Assembly: GCA_029207755.1 (NCBI GenBank)
Contig: JARCOQ010000006.1
Span: 23,642,022-23,706,021 of the forward strand
DNA length: 64,000 nucleotides
Reading direction: 5' to 3'
Source: Chamaea fasciata
Taxonomy: Eukaryota; Chordata; Aves; Passeriformes; Sylviidae
Shown here piece after piece: positions 14,824-26,100 of the stretch (position 1 is the stretch's first letter; the number at the start of each line of letters is the position of its first letter). A program made the translations under genes and the position numbers. A model generated the notes under the pieces. That model worked only from the letters and a program-made list of their open reading frames with translations, made no database searches and was not told where the DNA came from.

Positions 14824-14831
14824 CCACGTGG
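14824..14831 (+). promoter_or_regulatory. Palindromic E-box CCACGTGG upstream of TMEM33
   Basis: A perfect 8-bp palindrome around CACGTG (USF/MYC/TFE3-type core) lies 22 bp after the CRE-like motif and just upstream of the CpG island. Its function is inferred from the motif only. Confidence 0.3.
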
Positions 14832-15039
14832 TTTTGAAGAGGTGCGGTTTTGGGTTCCCCCACCCTTTCTTTTATATTATAGGGAACCAATGACACTAAA
14901 ACATAGGGACACAACCTTGCACCGTTTTTGTGTGACACCACCGAGCCACCCCAACACCGGGAATTGCGGGGCGCCCTGCACGGGTCCTGTGACCCTACGA
15001 GTCCCATTCATACTGCTGATGCACCGCACTGAGCCTCAC

Positions 15040-15780
15040 CAGGTTGCTGCGGAAACCCGGAGCCCTGGAAATACAGTCGGCCCTCAGTGAGCAAACACTC
15101 CCCAAACGGCGGCCGGAGCCAGCACTAATACCGTTGCTATTGCTGCCAGCACACACAAGTGCTCCTGAACAGACCCTACAGACGGTGCCGAGCACCTGAT
15201 GTCCGGGCTACTGTGGACAGCGGGGAAGGGCCCAGCGTCCTGCCCAGCGGGCTCGCCCCGCAGCCGCAGCCCCGCGCCCGCCGCGATCCCGCAGGGACAT
15301 CCCCGCGCGGCCTCCCAGCGCCATCCCGCGAGGCCGCCCGGCGCCGTCGGGAGCATCCCAGTCACCGCCTACATTGCCCGGCAGCCCCGCGGCCCGCGGG
15401 AAGTGGCGTCCGGACGCATCCGGGAGTGCGGATCCGCTGGAGTGTGCTCCGTGCCCGGTGTGGCGATTGCGGTGGGTCGCGGCCGGGCCAGGAGCGGGAG
15501 CTCGGGAGGCGGCGGCCGCGGTGGCCCGTGTCCCACAAACTGAGGCGCCTCTCTCCCCGCAGGTGCGGCCATGGCGGACTCCACGCAGAACGGGCCCATG
15601 CCAGGCGGGGCCGGCGGCGGCGGGGCCGTGGTAAGGAGCTCCTGGGCCTGGGGGGCTCGGGCCGGCCGCGGTGCTGCTCCGGCAGCGGGGGCGTCCTGCT
15701 GGAATGGCAGCGAGGCACTGCTCGCCCGGGTGCGGGCAGGGGTGAGCAGCTTGCGCTTTCCGATTGAAAGCGTGCTGTTA
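15040..15780 (+). promoter_or_regulatory. TMEM33: CpG-island promoter and 5' UTR of TMEM33
   Basis: Base composition switches abruptly from AT-rich to strongly GC- and CpG-rich, and the island surrounds the TMEM33 start codon. There is no TATA box at a useful distance. The start codon sits inside GCCATGGCGG, a YY1-like core often found at housekeeping promoters. A CCCCGCAG|GTGCGG acceptor-like sequence ends at 15562, so a short 5' UTR intron is possible. Several overlapping long ORFs here on both strands come from lack of AT-rich stop codons. Confidence 0.8.
15571..15630 (+). CDS. TMEM33: TMEM33 coding exon 1
   Basis: It encodes MADSTQNGPMPGGAGGGGAV (residues 1-20), ends in phase 0 and is followed by the donor GTAAGG. 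The Gly-rich stretch comes from a GGC-rich run and is longer than the human counterpart. Confidence 0.95.
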
Positions 15781-18700
15781 GTGTGCCGCCGCTCTTGAAA
15801 ATGGCCGAATAGAAAGTAATTCAGTACGGTAGCACCTGTATTTCAGAGAATCATAGAATATGCTTTGTTGAAAGGGACCCACAAGAGTCATCGAGCCCAA
15901 CTCGTGGCCCTGCACAGGACACCCCAGAAGTCACACTATGTGCCTGAGAGTGTTGTCTGAACGCTTGAACTCTGACTCTCGAGTCACAGGCTTGGTGCTG
16001 TGACCACTTCCCTGGGGAGTGCCCAACCGCCCTCTGGGTGAAAAACCTTTTCCCGGTAATCTAACCTAGCCTTGACACAGCTTCATGCCATTTCTGTAGT
16101 TACATTGTGCAAGTAAGATACAAAATCATATTATGAAGGTGGTTATATGTATCTGGTCATTTCCATAGAGATGCACTAGGAATATGGAGGAAAAGAGGAA
16201 TCTTCAAAAGCTGGTCCCAATTTGGAAAAAAAATATGAACTCTTTCAGGTGGGAGGAAGCTGCCGTTTTGACTCTGATGCACATATAGCCAAAAGCATTC
16301 TGTGTTTCACTGGAGCCTTTCTGGCGCTTTGGCTATATCAGGACTGAGGAGGGCTGTAGTTAGGGAGAGCTCAACAACAGGAGAGGTGCAGGGTTACTGT
16401 GAAGAGTTTTCTGCTTTTTTCAAGGTCAGGAATTTATAAGCCAAAACAATACCACTTTCCATGTAATGTAGTTATGCTATCTTTACCTCACCCTATATTC
16501 CCCCCCCCCCCCCCCCCCCCCAAGAATTGTGGAGATTTAGCCCCAGGTGTGTGCATTGTATTCTAAAAGAAAACTTGAAGTAAAAGTCAGTCAGGTGTAG
16601 AGACCCTACATGATGGCATTTGTGAGGCTGACTGTTTAGTGAGGCATGTTTGGATAGAAAAACTATTTTACGGAAGTTCTTACCACTGTATTTGATTGTA
16701 ATGCACAAAGGAGCCTCTTGGTTCTGAGGAAGCTGAGCAATTTTAAATCTGGCTAGTAACATCATATGAGCCAAGTATCACAGAAGAAAAACCAGCTTTC
16801 CACTTCAAGGTATAATTTGCCTCTATTTGAGGTTGGAGAAAGACTTGCAATTTAATAGGGTTGGGAAGAATGTTCGTTGTATGCAAGAATTAAGATACCA
16901 ACTTCTGTTGGGGCTGGTCTTTTTCTTTTTTCTTTTCCTATGTAGCAATTTCTGATGGCTAACAAGTTGGATACAGCAATGTGGATTTCCCGCTTGTTCA
17001 CAGTTTACTGCTCAGCTTTATTTGTCCTGCCTCTTCTAGGGTATGTACTGTAATATTGTAAAATAGCATTAAAAATTTACGAATGAACTAGATTCCTTTT
17101 GCATAGAATTGTTTCTTCATGTAAGGTAAATTGCTGTTACTCAGTTTACTTGGATGCTTTTTGTCAGAATAGCTTACAGATTTTAGATTGGTTTAAAATA
17201 CTTGTAGATGTGTTTGGAAAATATATTGAACAAATGTAAATTAGTGGTAAATGCATGTTTTTGTGTGTAAATGGAGTATTATATTGAATTATCTTAGGCA
17301 CTTGCAGTAAAATCAGTGTTAAACAGTTTCTGGGTTATTTTTTGGGAATAGTGCTTATGTACAATAATAGAAATAAATACTTTGGGTAGTGTTTGGTTGT
17401 GATGCAATTCTCGAGGGTAGAAGACTGCTGAGCTCGGTTCACATGGTAACATCTCCTCTGATGATTTGCAGGTTGCATGAAGCAGCAAGCTTTTATCAGC
17501 GTGCCTTGCTGGCAAATGCTCTTACCAGTGCCCTCCGACTACACCAAAGGCTACCGCACTTCCAGCTTAGCAGGGCATTTCTGGCCCAGGCTTTGCTGGA
17601 GGACAGCTGCCATTACCTGTTGTACTCCCTTATCTTTGTGAATTCCTACCCTGTTACAAGTATCCTTTTCTTGCGTCGTCTTGCTAATGTTTTTAAATAT
17701 ATTAAAAACATGATTCTTTTCATCACCTTTGCCATAATTTGAGAAACTAGCTTGAACTAGTTTGATATGCTTGCTATTTATAGAACATGCTCTATGTAAA
17801 ATGTGAGAGTCTTATGTTGATTGATCCATATTCAGCTCTATAATTTTAATCAGCTCTATAATTAGTGCACTGCATTTTCTGGCTACTTAGATTTTCTTTT
17901 TTTTTGAGGCTTAAGTTTGGTGGATTTTGTGGCCAGCCTCTAGTGATATTTGGAGAAGTTGGTAGTCTTCATTTATTGCCAATACTGGGTTTATCCATGT
18001 CTTCTCACTGTAGCAGACATTCATCATGTAGAGAGATAATTATTCAGTAGTAGCTTTCTCAGATAAGTTATTAAACCGATAAAGTCTGCCAAATTTGCTC
18101 CTGTGGATTGTCAAAGGTGACACGCCAGAGCTAACATTTCTTTATGCCACACTGTATACACTTAATGTCCTACTCTTAAAATCCTTCTGGCAGAGAAGTA
18201 TCTACACTCTTGCTCTGTAAAATCTGAATGGCTGGCTACTGCATGTTCTTTGGTAAAGAAATGAATTTTGTAGCATCTTTTAACAAAAAATATGACTCCA
18301 TGTATTTAAAAGGTTTTGAGTAGTAAGCTCACATGTGCCTTCTGTGTGGAGAGAACACATTTCAGTAGAAGCGCACTGGTGTCTAATGGTGTGTGTTCTA
18401 TTCCTGCATACTTGCAGACACCCATATTTTGAAGTTAATAAAAAGGCATAGCAAAGAGGTGTAAGAAGCAAAAGGAAGAGCTATAAATACAGGTCTTAGA
18501 CTTATACTTACCTTCATCCAGTATAGGTCATTCCAGCCAAACTTTTGCAAAGAGCCATCAAGCTATGACTGGTGTAGTATAACATCATGGAGAAATGAAG
18601 TACTTGCACAGCCTGTAATTTTCCTTATGTCTTGCTTCAGTGAGTATTTTTCCTGTTCTGCTGTTCTCTTTGCTTCATGCTGCCACATACACAAAGAAGG

Positions 18701-21700
18701 TTCTTGATGTAAGTATGATATGTGTATGTTACAATTAGTACATTTGGTGTTCTTGGGGTTTGTAAACAGGTTTAAGTTGCAGCTCTGGTTTGGTTTTCTT
18801 TGGCTGCCCTAGAGTGAAACTGTAGTATGGAATTTCAGCACAGAGAATTTGAGAAGATTTTTTTTGGGGTTGCTTGGGTTTTGTGGGGTTTTTTTTTTAT
18901 GTTTTCCCCTTCTGTGGAATGATCTGTTGAAGTTGACACTAATTATTTTTCTTCGAATACTTTTCTTTGAAGGAAACAAAATCTGTGGAACAGTTAAGTT
19001 GAAACTTAACATGTGTCTTTTTCATAGCCTATGAATTTTACTGTTCTATTTCAGTAGTAAAGTAACGAACTGCAGGGTGAGACGAGCAAGCAAAATACTT
19101 GCCAGTTGGACTTGCTGTTTAGATGCCTTGTACATCTTAACGTAACTCCAGGCTTTGGTGTTCCTAACTGGGCTGTCTTGCTACCATGGGCACTTTCTCC
19201 TAGTGGACTGAACAAGGCTTGTGGCTGTCTCTGTGCAGTTCAGCCTAAAATAGGTGGATGAGAGTATTGCAGTATCTGATGCTTTTAATTGAACTCTGTA
19301 AATTATGGAGTTCCAAGCCTGCAGTAGTTTTCCTTAGGATATTAATCTCAAAACTGATGAAGTCTTGAAATGTTGAAGTGGGTGGTAAATAGCAATGGTT
19401 TGCATTTTGTTTTCTCTGTACTAATGAAGATAGGTGTAACTTTAATGTTTTCTGTAAATAATTTTTTCTTCTTTAAAGGCACGAAGTTCAAATAGTTTGC
19501 CCTTTTTGAGAAATCTCTTAGAGAAACTGAATGCTAATCAACAGAATATTCTAAAATTCATTGCTTGCAATGAAATTTTCCTGATGCCAGCTACAGTTTT
19601 TATGCTCTTCAGGTAAGAATTATGATAAATATTTAAATAATTAGAAACTTGCTACACAAGACTGCCTTTTGCAAATGAGTTCTCTGTGGATCATAGTACT
19701 CCATTTTTATGGCTCTGGCTGACCAAGGCCTGAACATCAAATAAAATTTAAGTGATTCTTAGGCTTTTTAAGTTGGTGTATCCTGACATCAAAAGGCATT
19801 CACTATGATGTAACTGAGCACCAAAAACCTTCCCTTTCATAGTGTGGGTGGTGAGTCACGTGGGAGTTTTTCAGGCTTGAAACTTGAATTCGCCTACATT
19901 TCTATCAGTACATTGTTCAGTAAGTTTAATTTTGGTTTGTTTAGTTGAATATTAAAATCTCCAGCTTCACAGGAAGTGAACTCTTAGTTTTGACAATTGG
20001 ATGCCTGAAATTTAAATGGCAAAGTTTCATTATGCAAAAAGTGTGCAAGCAGGAGTAGGTTGCATTCTCTCCTCTGCTGCTTCTGAGCAGTGACCCTTCA
20101 GTTTTTGTTTTTTTTTTTTTTTTTTCCATTTGATTGTGGCTGCTGTGCAGCCTGTTTAAGTCATTTTAGGGATCCTGAACATGTTGGAATCCTGCTGAAG
20201 TTGTATAGGCATAATGACCTGCCAGTCACAGAAGTTTGGGTCATTGCCTTTTAATATTTGGAGGGGGAATGCAGCATTTGTTCCATACAAGTTATAGCAT
20301 AGTGGGGACGTTTCTCTTGAGTGGTCTCATAAGCAGTAAAAGGGAGGCTTTACCTTCTTGGATAGGATACATAATTTGTCTCTATCTTTTGATATATCAG
20401 CTGAACATTTCAATGCTTCAGCCCTCAAGGATTGCATTCCATCTGAGACCACTTACCAGCTGACAGATAACACTCTATCCAGTATCTTAAACTTTCAAGT
20501 GCTTTGAACTTAGTATAGCTTTTTTTTTTTCCTTTTGCCTCTCTCTGGAGAATGTAGTATGTGAAATATTGCTAGTTGGTATGTCATCTGGTAGATACTG
20601 AAGCTTGTAAAAGGTCATATGCCAAACTTTGAAACAGTTTAATTGCTAACTGCAGCTATTGTGAGGTTTTGTTTGTTAAATATTGTAGCATGTTTAATTG
20701 TTTGTCAATACTGTACAGGTTCCAAGACTTCCTCTTTCTTCCCTGTTGTAGCTCAATTTCATTTTATTTTTTTCTTCTGGGTAAAGATGCTGTACTTGAA
20801 GGAGTTCTTACCATCCTTATCATCATGTTTAAATTCAAAGAGAATTTTTAAATAATGTGTTATTTAAAGTGGCTCAGGCACTAAAACCTGGGGCATTTCT
20901 TTGCTTTGCTGTGTGTGGTTTGGGTGCTGTGTTTACACGATGTCACAGCACAGCCATGTCAAACAGCAGTTTTGTGAAATACCAAAGCCACATTTCACTG
21001 TAACTGAAATAACTGGGTATTAGCTTGGCATCAAAGTCTCATTACACATCTGCAATTGTCTGCAGTGTGTTCGGAGAAGTTTTGCAAAAGATGCTACAAT
21101 ATGGTCCAGATATTCAAAGTACTGTAATTAGATTGAACAGAGTCACTGTAACTGGACTATGTCAGCCAGTTTCTGGGCTTGACCAACAAGTGTTTTCTTG
21201 CTATGGAACACGTGCCCACCATCATTCCTGTGACTCTGCACACCACCAGAAATGAGGCATATAAAAACACTTCATAAATACAAAATCAATACAAGAACAG
21301 CACTTCTTTAACTGCTTCATTGAGCAGGTTTATTCTATAATGTTTCTGCATTTGTAAGGGTATAATTATGTACTTTTTCTTGTCAGATCTAGATTTTTTG
21401 AAGCAATGTGACCCAAATCTAGCTTTTTTTGTGAGCCCAAGTAATTTGCTTGCTTTTCTTAGAAAAATTCCTGGTTTTGGTGTTTTGTTTTGTCTTTTTG
21501 TTGTCCCTAGTAAGTTCTGCTGTACTGTTCTCTTTCAGTGGACAGGGGAGTCTGCTCCAGCCATTTATTTACTATAGGTTTCTTACGTTACGCTACTCTT
21601 CTCGGCGAAATCCGTACTGTCGGTAAGTACTAAATGGATTTTGGAAGTTAGTATTTAACTGCATAGTGCTTAGGTATTCAGAAACTTTTCGTTCTAAAAT

Positions 21701-23150
21701 GAATGCAGAACTCATAATACTACATCTGCAAATGGCAACTGTAGAATGTGAAATACCACCTGCTTGCTAAATAAAGCCCTGGCTGGTTAAAGGTTCGATT
21801 TATTTCATGTAAGTGATCAGAAATGTACCACCGTTCTTGAATGGGAGCTTTCAGAATGTGCTTGTGTAGTTAAAACTACACTTTGGGAGAAGAAAGCCTT
21901 TCTTATCAGAGGGACATCCTTATTTTTAGATTCCAGGTACATCTGAGGCTAAGCCCAAATATGAATAGGCACTTAAAAACTTGTGTAATATTGAGAGAAA
22001 AAAAAATCCTGTGGATGATCTTAAATGTGTTCATTACCTTCTTTAGTTAAATTCATGAATAAGGCTAATTGTATTTGAAATAGAACCTTATTGATTTTGA
22101 AAGTTGGTCAAGCCAATATTATTGCTTTAGACTTTGAAATCATAAATATTCCTATGAGTGTTTTCTCAGGTGAGTGCTTTCTCAGAAGTTTTCTTACGAG
22201 CATTGCATAGCATAAGATTTTGTGAACAGACTTTCCAGTCTACTCGATCAGAAAATGGCTTGCTAGAGTGCCAACAAAGTGGCTTTGGCTGCCATGATAT
22301 GCAAAGACAGGTGTGAGAATCATAAGCTTAATTGTCTTCTACTCCCGATTTTTATAAGAAATCACTTGTTCCATCCTACTACATATATTTATTTTTAACA
22401 ACACCAGCAATATCTATGAAGTTGCTTTACTACTTTGGTATCTAAAAATAATTTATGCTGTGCAATACTAAAACTGACGTTCAGTAGAACTAGTTTATCC
22501 AAAGTGTTCTGCTTGCATTTTTGTAGTTTTAAGGGAAATTGGTGATGAGGGTTTTATTTCTCATACCTGTGTTCTAATAATTGCTTCTGCAGTGCTGGGT
22601 TCTTGCATCCTGCCAAGAAGTAGCACAAACACAATAGCCTCCCAGCTCCTTACACTATTTGTGATAAAGCATTATTATTTTTTCTCTTTTTTATAGTGCT
22701 TCTGTAGCCTTTATAGGTTTGGGGTTTTTTGTTTGTTTGTTTGTTTTTGTTTTTTTTTTTCTTGAAGGTGGAGTTTTTCTGTTGTCTCTAGTTCAGTAAC
22801 TTCAGCTAAGGATGAATATAGAGTTAGTTAAAATGTTAATGTTTAAAAGTCAAGAATTCTGAAGCACTTGGAAGCAGCACTGAGTTGGTCTAAAGAATTT
22901 AACTTAAAATGTGTATGTGAGTGTGATATTGAGAAAAGAAGTGAATGAAAAAGATATATGTAGATAATACTTCTGATAAGTGCTGTAGGATTTTAAAACT
23001 CTTTAAATCTGATTTTTCAGGACTCTCTTCACCGAGCTGAGGATTGTTGTTGAACACTTAATAACGAAGCCCTCGTGCCCTGTTTTTGTTAGAAGACTAT
23101 GCCTCAGCGGCATTTCCTTTATAAGCAGATTGGCACCAACTGTTGCATAG
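15571..23150 (+). CDS. TMEM33: TMEM33, transmembrane protein 33 (7 coding exons, 252 aa)
   Basis: The CDS joins 15571-15630, 16946-17040, 17472-17659, 18641-18708, 19479-19612, 21539-21622 and 23021-23150; the sum is 759 nt, 252 codons plus TAG. Every junction keeps frame and every intron is GT-AG. The product closely resembles human TMEM33 (about 247 aa from memory), including the blocks LHEAASFYQRALLANAL, NQQNILKFIACNEIFLMPA and SRLAPTV. Hydrophobic segments lie near residues 32-51, 99-130 and 156-182, followed by a basic cytosolic-looking C-terminus. The family (yeast Pom33/Per33, fly Kr-h2) sits in the ER and nuclear envelope; the human protein is reported to bind reticulons and PERK and to modulate the unfolded-protein response. 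The start is the first in-frame ATG of the CpG-island exon, in the context GCGGCCATGG. The extra five residues relative to human all lie in the Gly-rich exon 1. The gene lies upstream of SLC30A9 in the same orientation. Intron 3 looks U12-type. Confidence 0.97.
15846..16090 (-). mobile_element. CR1 LINE 3'-end fragment (antisense) in TMEM33 intron 1
   Basis: It starts GAGAATCATAGAATATG, then shows the antisense CR1 landmarks GGCCCTGCACAGGACACCCC, TTGGTGCTGTGACCACT and CCCAACCGCCCTCTGGGTGA, and ends near CTTGACACAGCTTCATGCCA. It is a different CR1 subfamily from the copy at 14256. Confidence 0.92.
16500..16521. repeat. Poly-C tract (22 nt) in TMEM33 intron 1
   Basis: Uninterrupted C22 about 425 bp before exon 2; length is probably variable or imprecise in an assembly. 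Confidence 0.95.
16946..17040 (+). CDS. TMEM33: TMEM33 coding exon 2
   Basis: It is preceded by a pyrimidine tract ending TATGTAG and followed by the donor GTATGTAC. It encodes residues 21-51 plus two bases of G52: the MANKLDTAMW motif and the first membrane segment (SRLFTVYCSALFVLPLL). Confidence 0.97.
17472..17659 (+). CDS. TMEM33: TMEM33 coding exon 3
   Basis: It encodes the rest of G52 through T114 and one base of M115. This is the most recognisable block of the protein (LHEAASFYQRALLANAL...SYPVT), holding the long amphipathic stretch and the start of the second hydrophobic region. The donor that follows is GTATCCTTTT, unlike all the other donors in the window. Confidence 0.97.
17660..18640 (+). 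other. TMEM33: TMEM33 intron 3, predicted U12-type (minor spliceosome) intron
   Basis: The donor reads GTATCCTTTT, a full match to the minor-spliceosome 5' consensus RTATCCTTT. A branch-like TTCCTTATG lies at 18621-18629 (consensus TTCCTTRAY), with its A at 18627, 13 nt from the last intron base. There is no strong polypyrimidine tract between that A and the acceptor. The other 22 introns of the two genes all have ordinary GTRAG/GTATG-like donors. That the intron is U12-spliced is inferred from motifs only. Confidence 0.8.
18641..18708 (+). CDS. TMEM33: TMEM33 coding exon 4
   Basis: It starts TG-AGT after CTTGCTTCAG, so Met115 is split A|TG across the intron. It encodes SIFPVLLFSLLHAATYTKKV-LD (to residue 137), finishing the second hydrophobic region. 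It ends in phase 0 with the donor GTAAGTAT. Confidence 0.96.
19479..19612 (+). CDS. TMEM33: TMEM33 coding exon 5
   Basis: It lies between TTTAAAG and the donor GTAAGAAT. It encodes residues 138-181 plus two bases of S182, including NQQNILKFIACNEIFLMPA, the third hydrophobic region. Confidence 0.97.
20107..20125. repeat. Poly-T tract in TMEM33 intron 5
   Basis: GTTTTTG is followed by an unbroken run of T, the likely product of slippage or a decayed retroposon tail. Confidence 0.85.
21539..21622 (+). CDS. TMEM33: TMEM33 coding exon 6
   Basis: The acceptor is TTCTCTTTCAG and the donor GTAAGTAC. It encodes S182 to part of R210 (GQGSLLQPFIYYRFLTLRY then SSRRNPYC), a basic loop after the last membrane segment. 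Confidence 0.97.
23021..23150 (+). CDS. TMEM33: TMEM33 coding exon 7 (last) with stop
   Basis: The acceptor is GATTTTTCAG. It encodes R210 to A252: TLFTELRIVVEHLITKPSC, PVFVRRLCLSGISFISRLAP and TVA, followed by TAG at 23148-23150. The human protein ends in the same SRLAPTV context. Confidence 0.97.
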
Positions 23151-26100
23151 CCAAATTCAGGCACCCGTGTTTTGTGAACATTCTGAGCAGCTGGCACTTC
23201 TGCTGATGATTGGAAATTCCTGGTTTTACACTGATCTCACTCCAGGCTGTATAAAAATACATATATGCTTTTCTTGGAGATAATATGAAATTTAGCATAT
23301 CAAAAACAAATAATAGAAACTTAAATTAACTGTGCTGTATTGTTAATTGATGAAATAATTAGCTGCATCCTACCTAAACCATGCCCTATTATACAAGTTT
23401 GTTGGTTTTTTTTTTTTATATCAAAGATTGTTTGAGATTGATTGAAATTACTATAAAGAGCTCTATGCTCACTAGGTTTATATTAGTTGGAACTATAGCT
23501 ACTTTAGAATGTCTCCAGTGGATAGCAGTTGATACACATACCTATGCAGTACACTTTGGACAGTATTCTTCTGCTTACTAAATGTATCTGTAGAACTGTT
23601 TTTTCCAATTTACTGTACTCAGTGTAGAAATACAGCCCACTTTGAAGTTAAGACAAAGGATTAAAATCTATCAAGGTGACAGAGATAACACTCCTTTCTG
23701 AAGGAGAGACTATTTTTATTAATCATACTTAAAAAGAACTCTTCCATGTTTCTACCTTGTGACAAACGCTATTGAAAGAAATACCAAGACTGATCACAGA
23801 AAACTCTGTGCAGTCTTCTTGACATAACAAGTTGTTTTACCAAGCCAAACTGCTGACCTGTAGGATTTTCAGACTAAGATGCAATGCTTAAACTTTTAAC
23901 CATGTCTCAAATGAACTAATCAATGTTATTGAAGTTACTTTTGCAGAGTCATTGCAGATTTGTTCTTGTGTCCACACAGGTGTGAGACTGCAGTAATTCA
24001 GGCATGTTAGCTTTTTAGAAAATTAATCTGTAGGTAGCTCTGTATAAATTGTTATTTCTGAGACTCTCATTGTGATGGGAAATTTGCATAAAGATTTGCA
24101 CCTGTTTAGGCAGCTTCTGAAACAAATGGGTGTAGGATTTCTTGGCATAAATCCATGTAATGACCGATCTGAAGCCAGTGTCATGACTACAGAAGTGAAT
24201 ATTAAATTAAGTGCATAAATTAATTACACCGATTATGCATTCACCCAGCAGCTGAAGGGTAGGTCACGGTAAAATAATACTATCTCTTTGAACACAATTT
24301 CTTTCCAGAAATTCAAGGCAAAATATTTGCTGAATTTTCTGTAGTTAGGTTTGTATTCTAATTGCATAAAGTTAAATGGCTTTCATTGGCCTTTTGTAAA
24401 CTTCTGCAGCACTGAACTTAACTATTCTTCCATGGTCAGAGAAATGTTTTGAGAAAATCTTTCAAAAATAGTCTTGAAGCAAAGTATTTTCCTGTAACTA
24501 TTGAGTTATCTTGTTTGTGATATAGATATCATTCTGACTTCCCAGTTATATTAGTTTTTAGATCAGAGCCATGTACTTACAACCTTATTTCATTTTTTTG
24601 CTCAACCTCTTGGTACTGATGAACCAGTTGGTAATTGAATATGATATTCTTTGACTACTTGTCTTGCTCTCTGAATGTGATTAGCTATTTATAGAATACT
24701 CGCACACTGCAGAAGCAACTGCATGCAGTTAATGCTCTACAGCTGCTAAAGACTTGGAATGAGATTGATTATGTGTATATCCTGTAATTAGAGGATTTTA
24801 TAAAAACTAAAATTTCTACTGCAATAAAGGAGTGTTAAATGTAACTTGCTAGGCTCTTCAGGCTCATTTTCTCTCTTTAACACAACTTACTGATGCTTGA
24901 ACCTGGAAGTTGAGCAGAATGCTGTCCTGTGTGTATGTGTACATGTTCTTATATTCCCACTGCTGCTTTTGAATTGGGATATAATGTCTTGTGCATTTCT
25001 AAATCATTTTATAGGGAATTTTTGCCTTCTAAAGTGCAAAAATTTACGACCCTTTCCTTCAAAATCTAACACAAGAATAAGCACTTGGATACTGGGATAA
25101 TGGTATTTAATCAGAGAAAAAAACCAGACCTACTTATTACTGTTTCAGTTCCTCAGCATGGTTCTCACCCCTCTGTCATGTTGCATGATGTGTTTTTTGA
25201 ATGATGACATCAGATTCACTTCAGCTGTTTGCACCCCTGTGATTTAAAAATGAATTTGGTCATCTAAGTTGATCCCGCACACTGGGAGTAGAAGGCAAAT
25301 AAATCTGTAATTACTGTAAGCCAAATAACATGTTCTTAGTGAACTTTTGTGGTCTGACTGCTGTTATGGGTGCATTCTACTGTTCCTTAATTGTATGATG
25401 TTACTAAATTAGAGATGAGTCTAAACTGGATCCAATGTAATGCAGCTGTAACTGAAGGATGCTAAGCAGAGATCCAACTCAATGAATGCAGGAGAAGGAT
25501 TAAAAGGAGTAAGTGAATGACAATGCTGTGAGTAAGGAGTTTGAAGACTGTGCTATGAAGTGGAACTTAGATGTGGATGCTGAATTGATCTCTTTCTATT
25601 AAGGCTTGAAAATGGACCAAGATGAGGAAATTTCATAAAAGGGATTTGATCTGGTTGGGCAGTAGCATATTCTTGGTTTTGCTTGACAAATGAGCAGCTT
25701 GTGGCCTGGTAAAGCTTACTTCTCTAACATGCCGAGAAAACATGGAACAATGTTGTAAGAATAATGTTCAAGCCAAATAAATAGGGCAACTGACCTGTGC
25801 TCTGCATCAACTCTGATTTTTACTGTAGCCTTTCAGCTGCCTAAGTGATAACATCGAGTTTCCTCAATGCTGGCAAAAACGTTCTATCCTTGAGCCTGCT
25901 TCCTCACCACAGTTTGTGACTGTTTGTATTCTAATGATTAAATTAAATGTAAAATGTTGGTTGTATCCTGATAGCTTGAAGGGGTTTTTTTTTGTTGAAA
26001 AGAGATGTATGTTCATGCTGCTATGCTGTCAACAGCTAGCTGTGGTGCAGAGACTGTGACAGAAGTCTGTGATTGTAGAAAAATTTTGCAACTGACCATA

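Larger units (their letters stand above)
15631..23020 (+). other. TMEM33: TMEM33 introns
   Basis: There are six introns: 15631-16945 (CR1 and C22), 17041-17471, 17660-18640 (U12-type), 18709-19478, 19613-21538 and 21623-23020. Apart from these and T-rich simple repeats (a TTTG repeat near 22730-22760) I see no gene within them. Confidence 0.8.

Noticed and set aside
14886..14892. CCAAT box as part of an ER-stress element before TMEM33
   Set aside because: The CCAAT is present, but CCACG is not found nine bases downstream, so the ERSE rule is not met.
15084..15798. Several overlapping long open frames on both strands (up to 202 codons) around the TMEM33 start
   Set aside because: They lie in a CpG island where stop codons are rare, overlap in many frames, are Arg/Pro/Ala/Gly-rich and match no family. 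Only the short exon 1 frame belongs to a gene.
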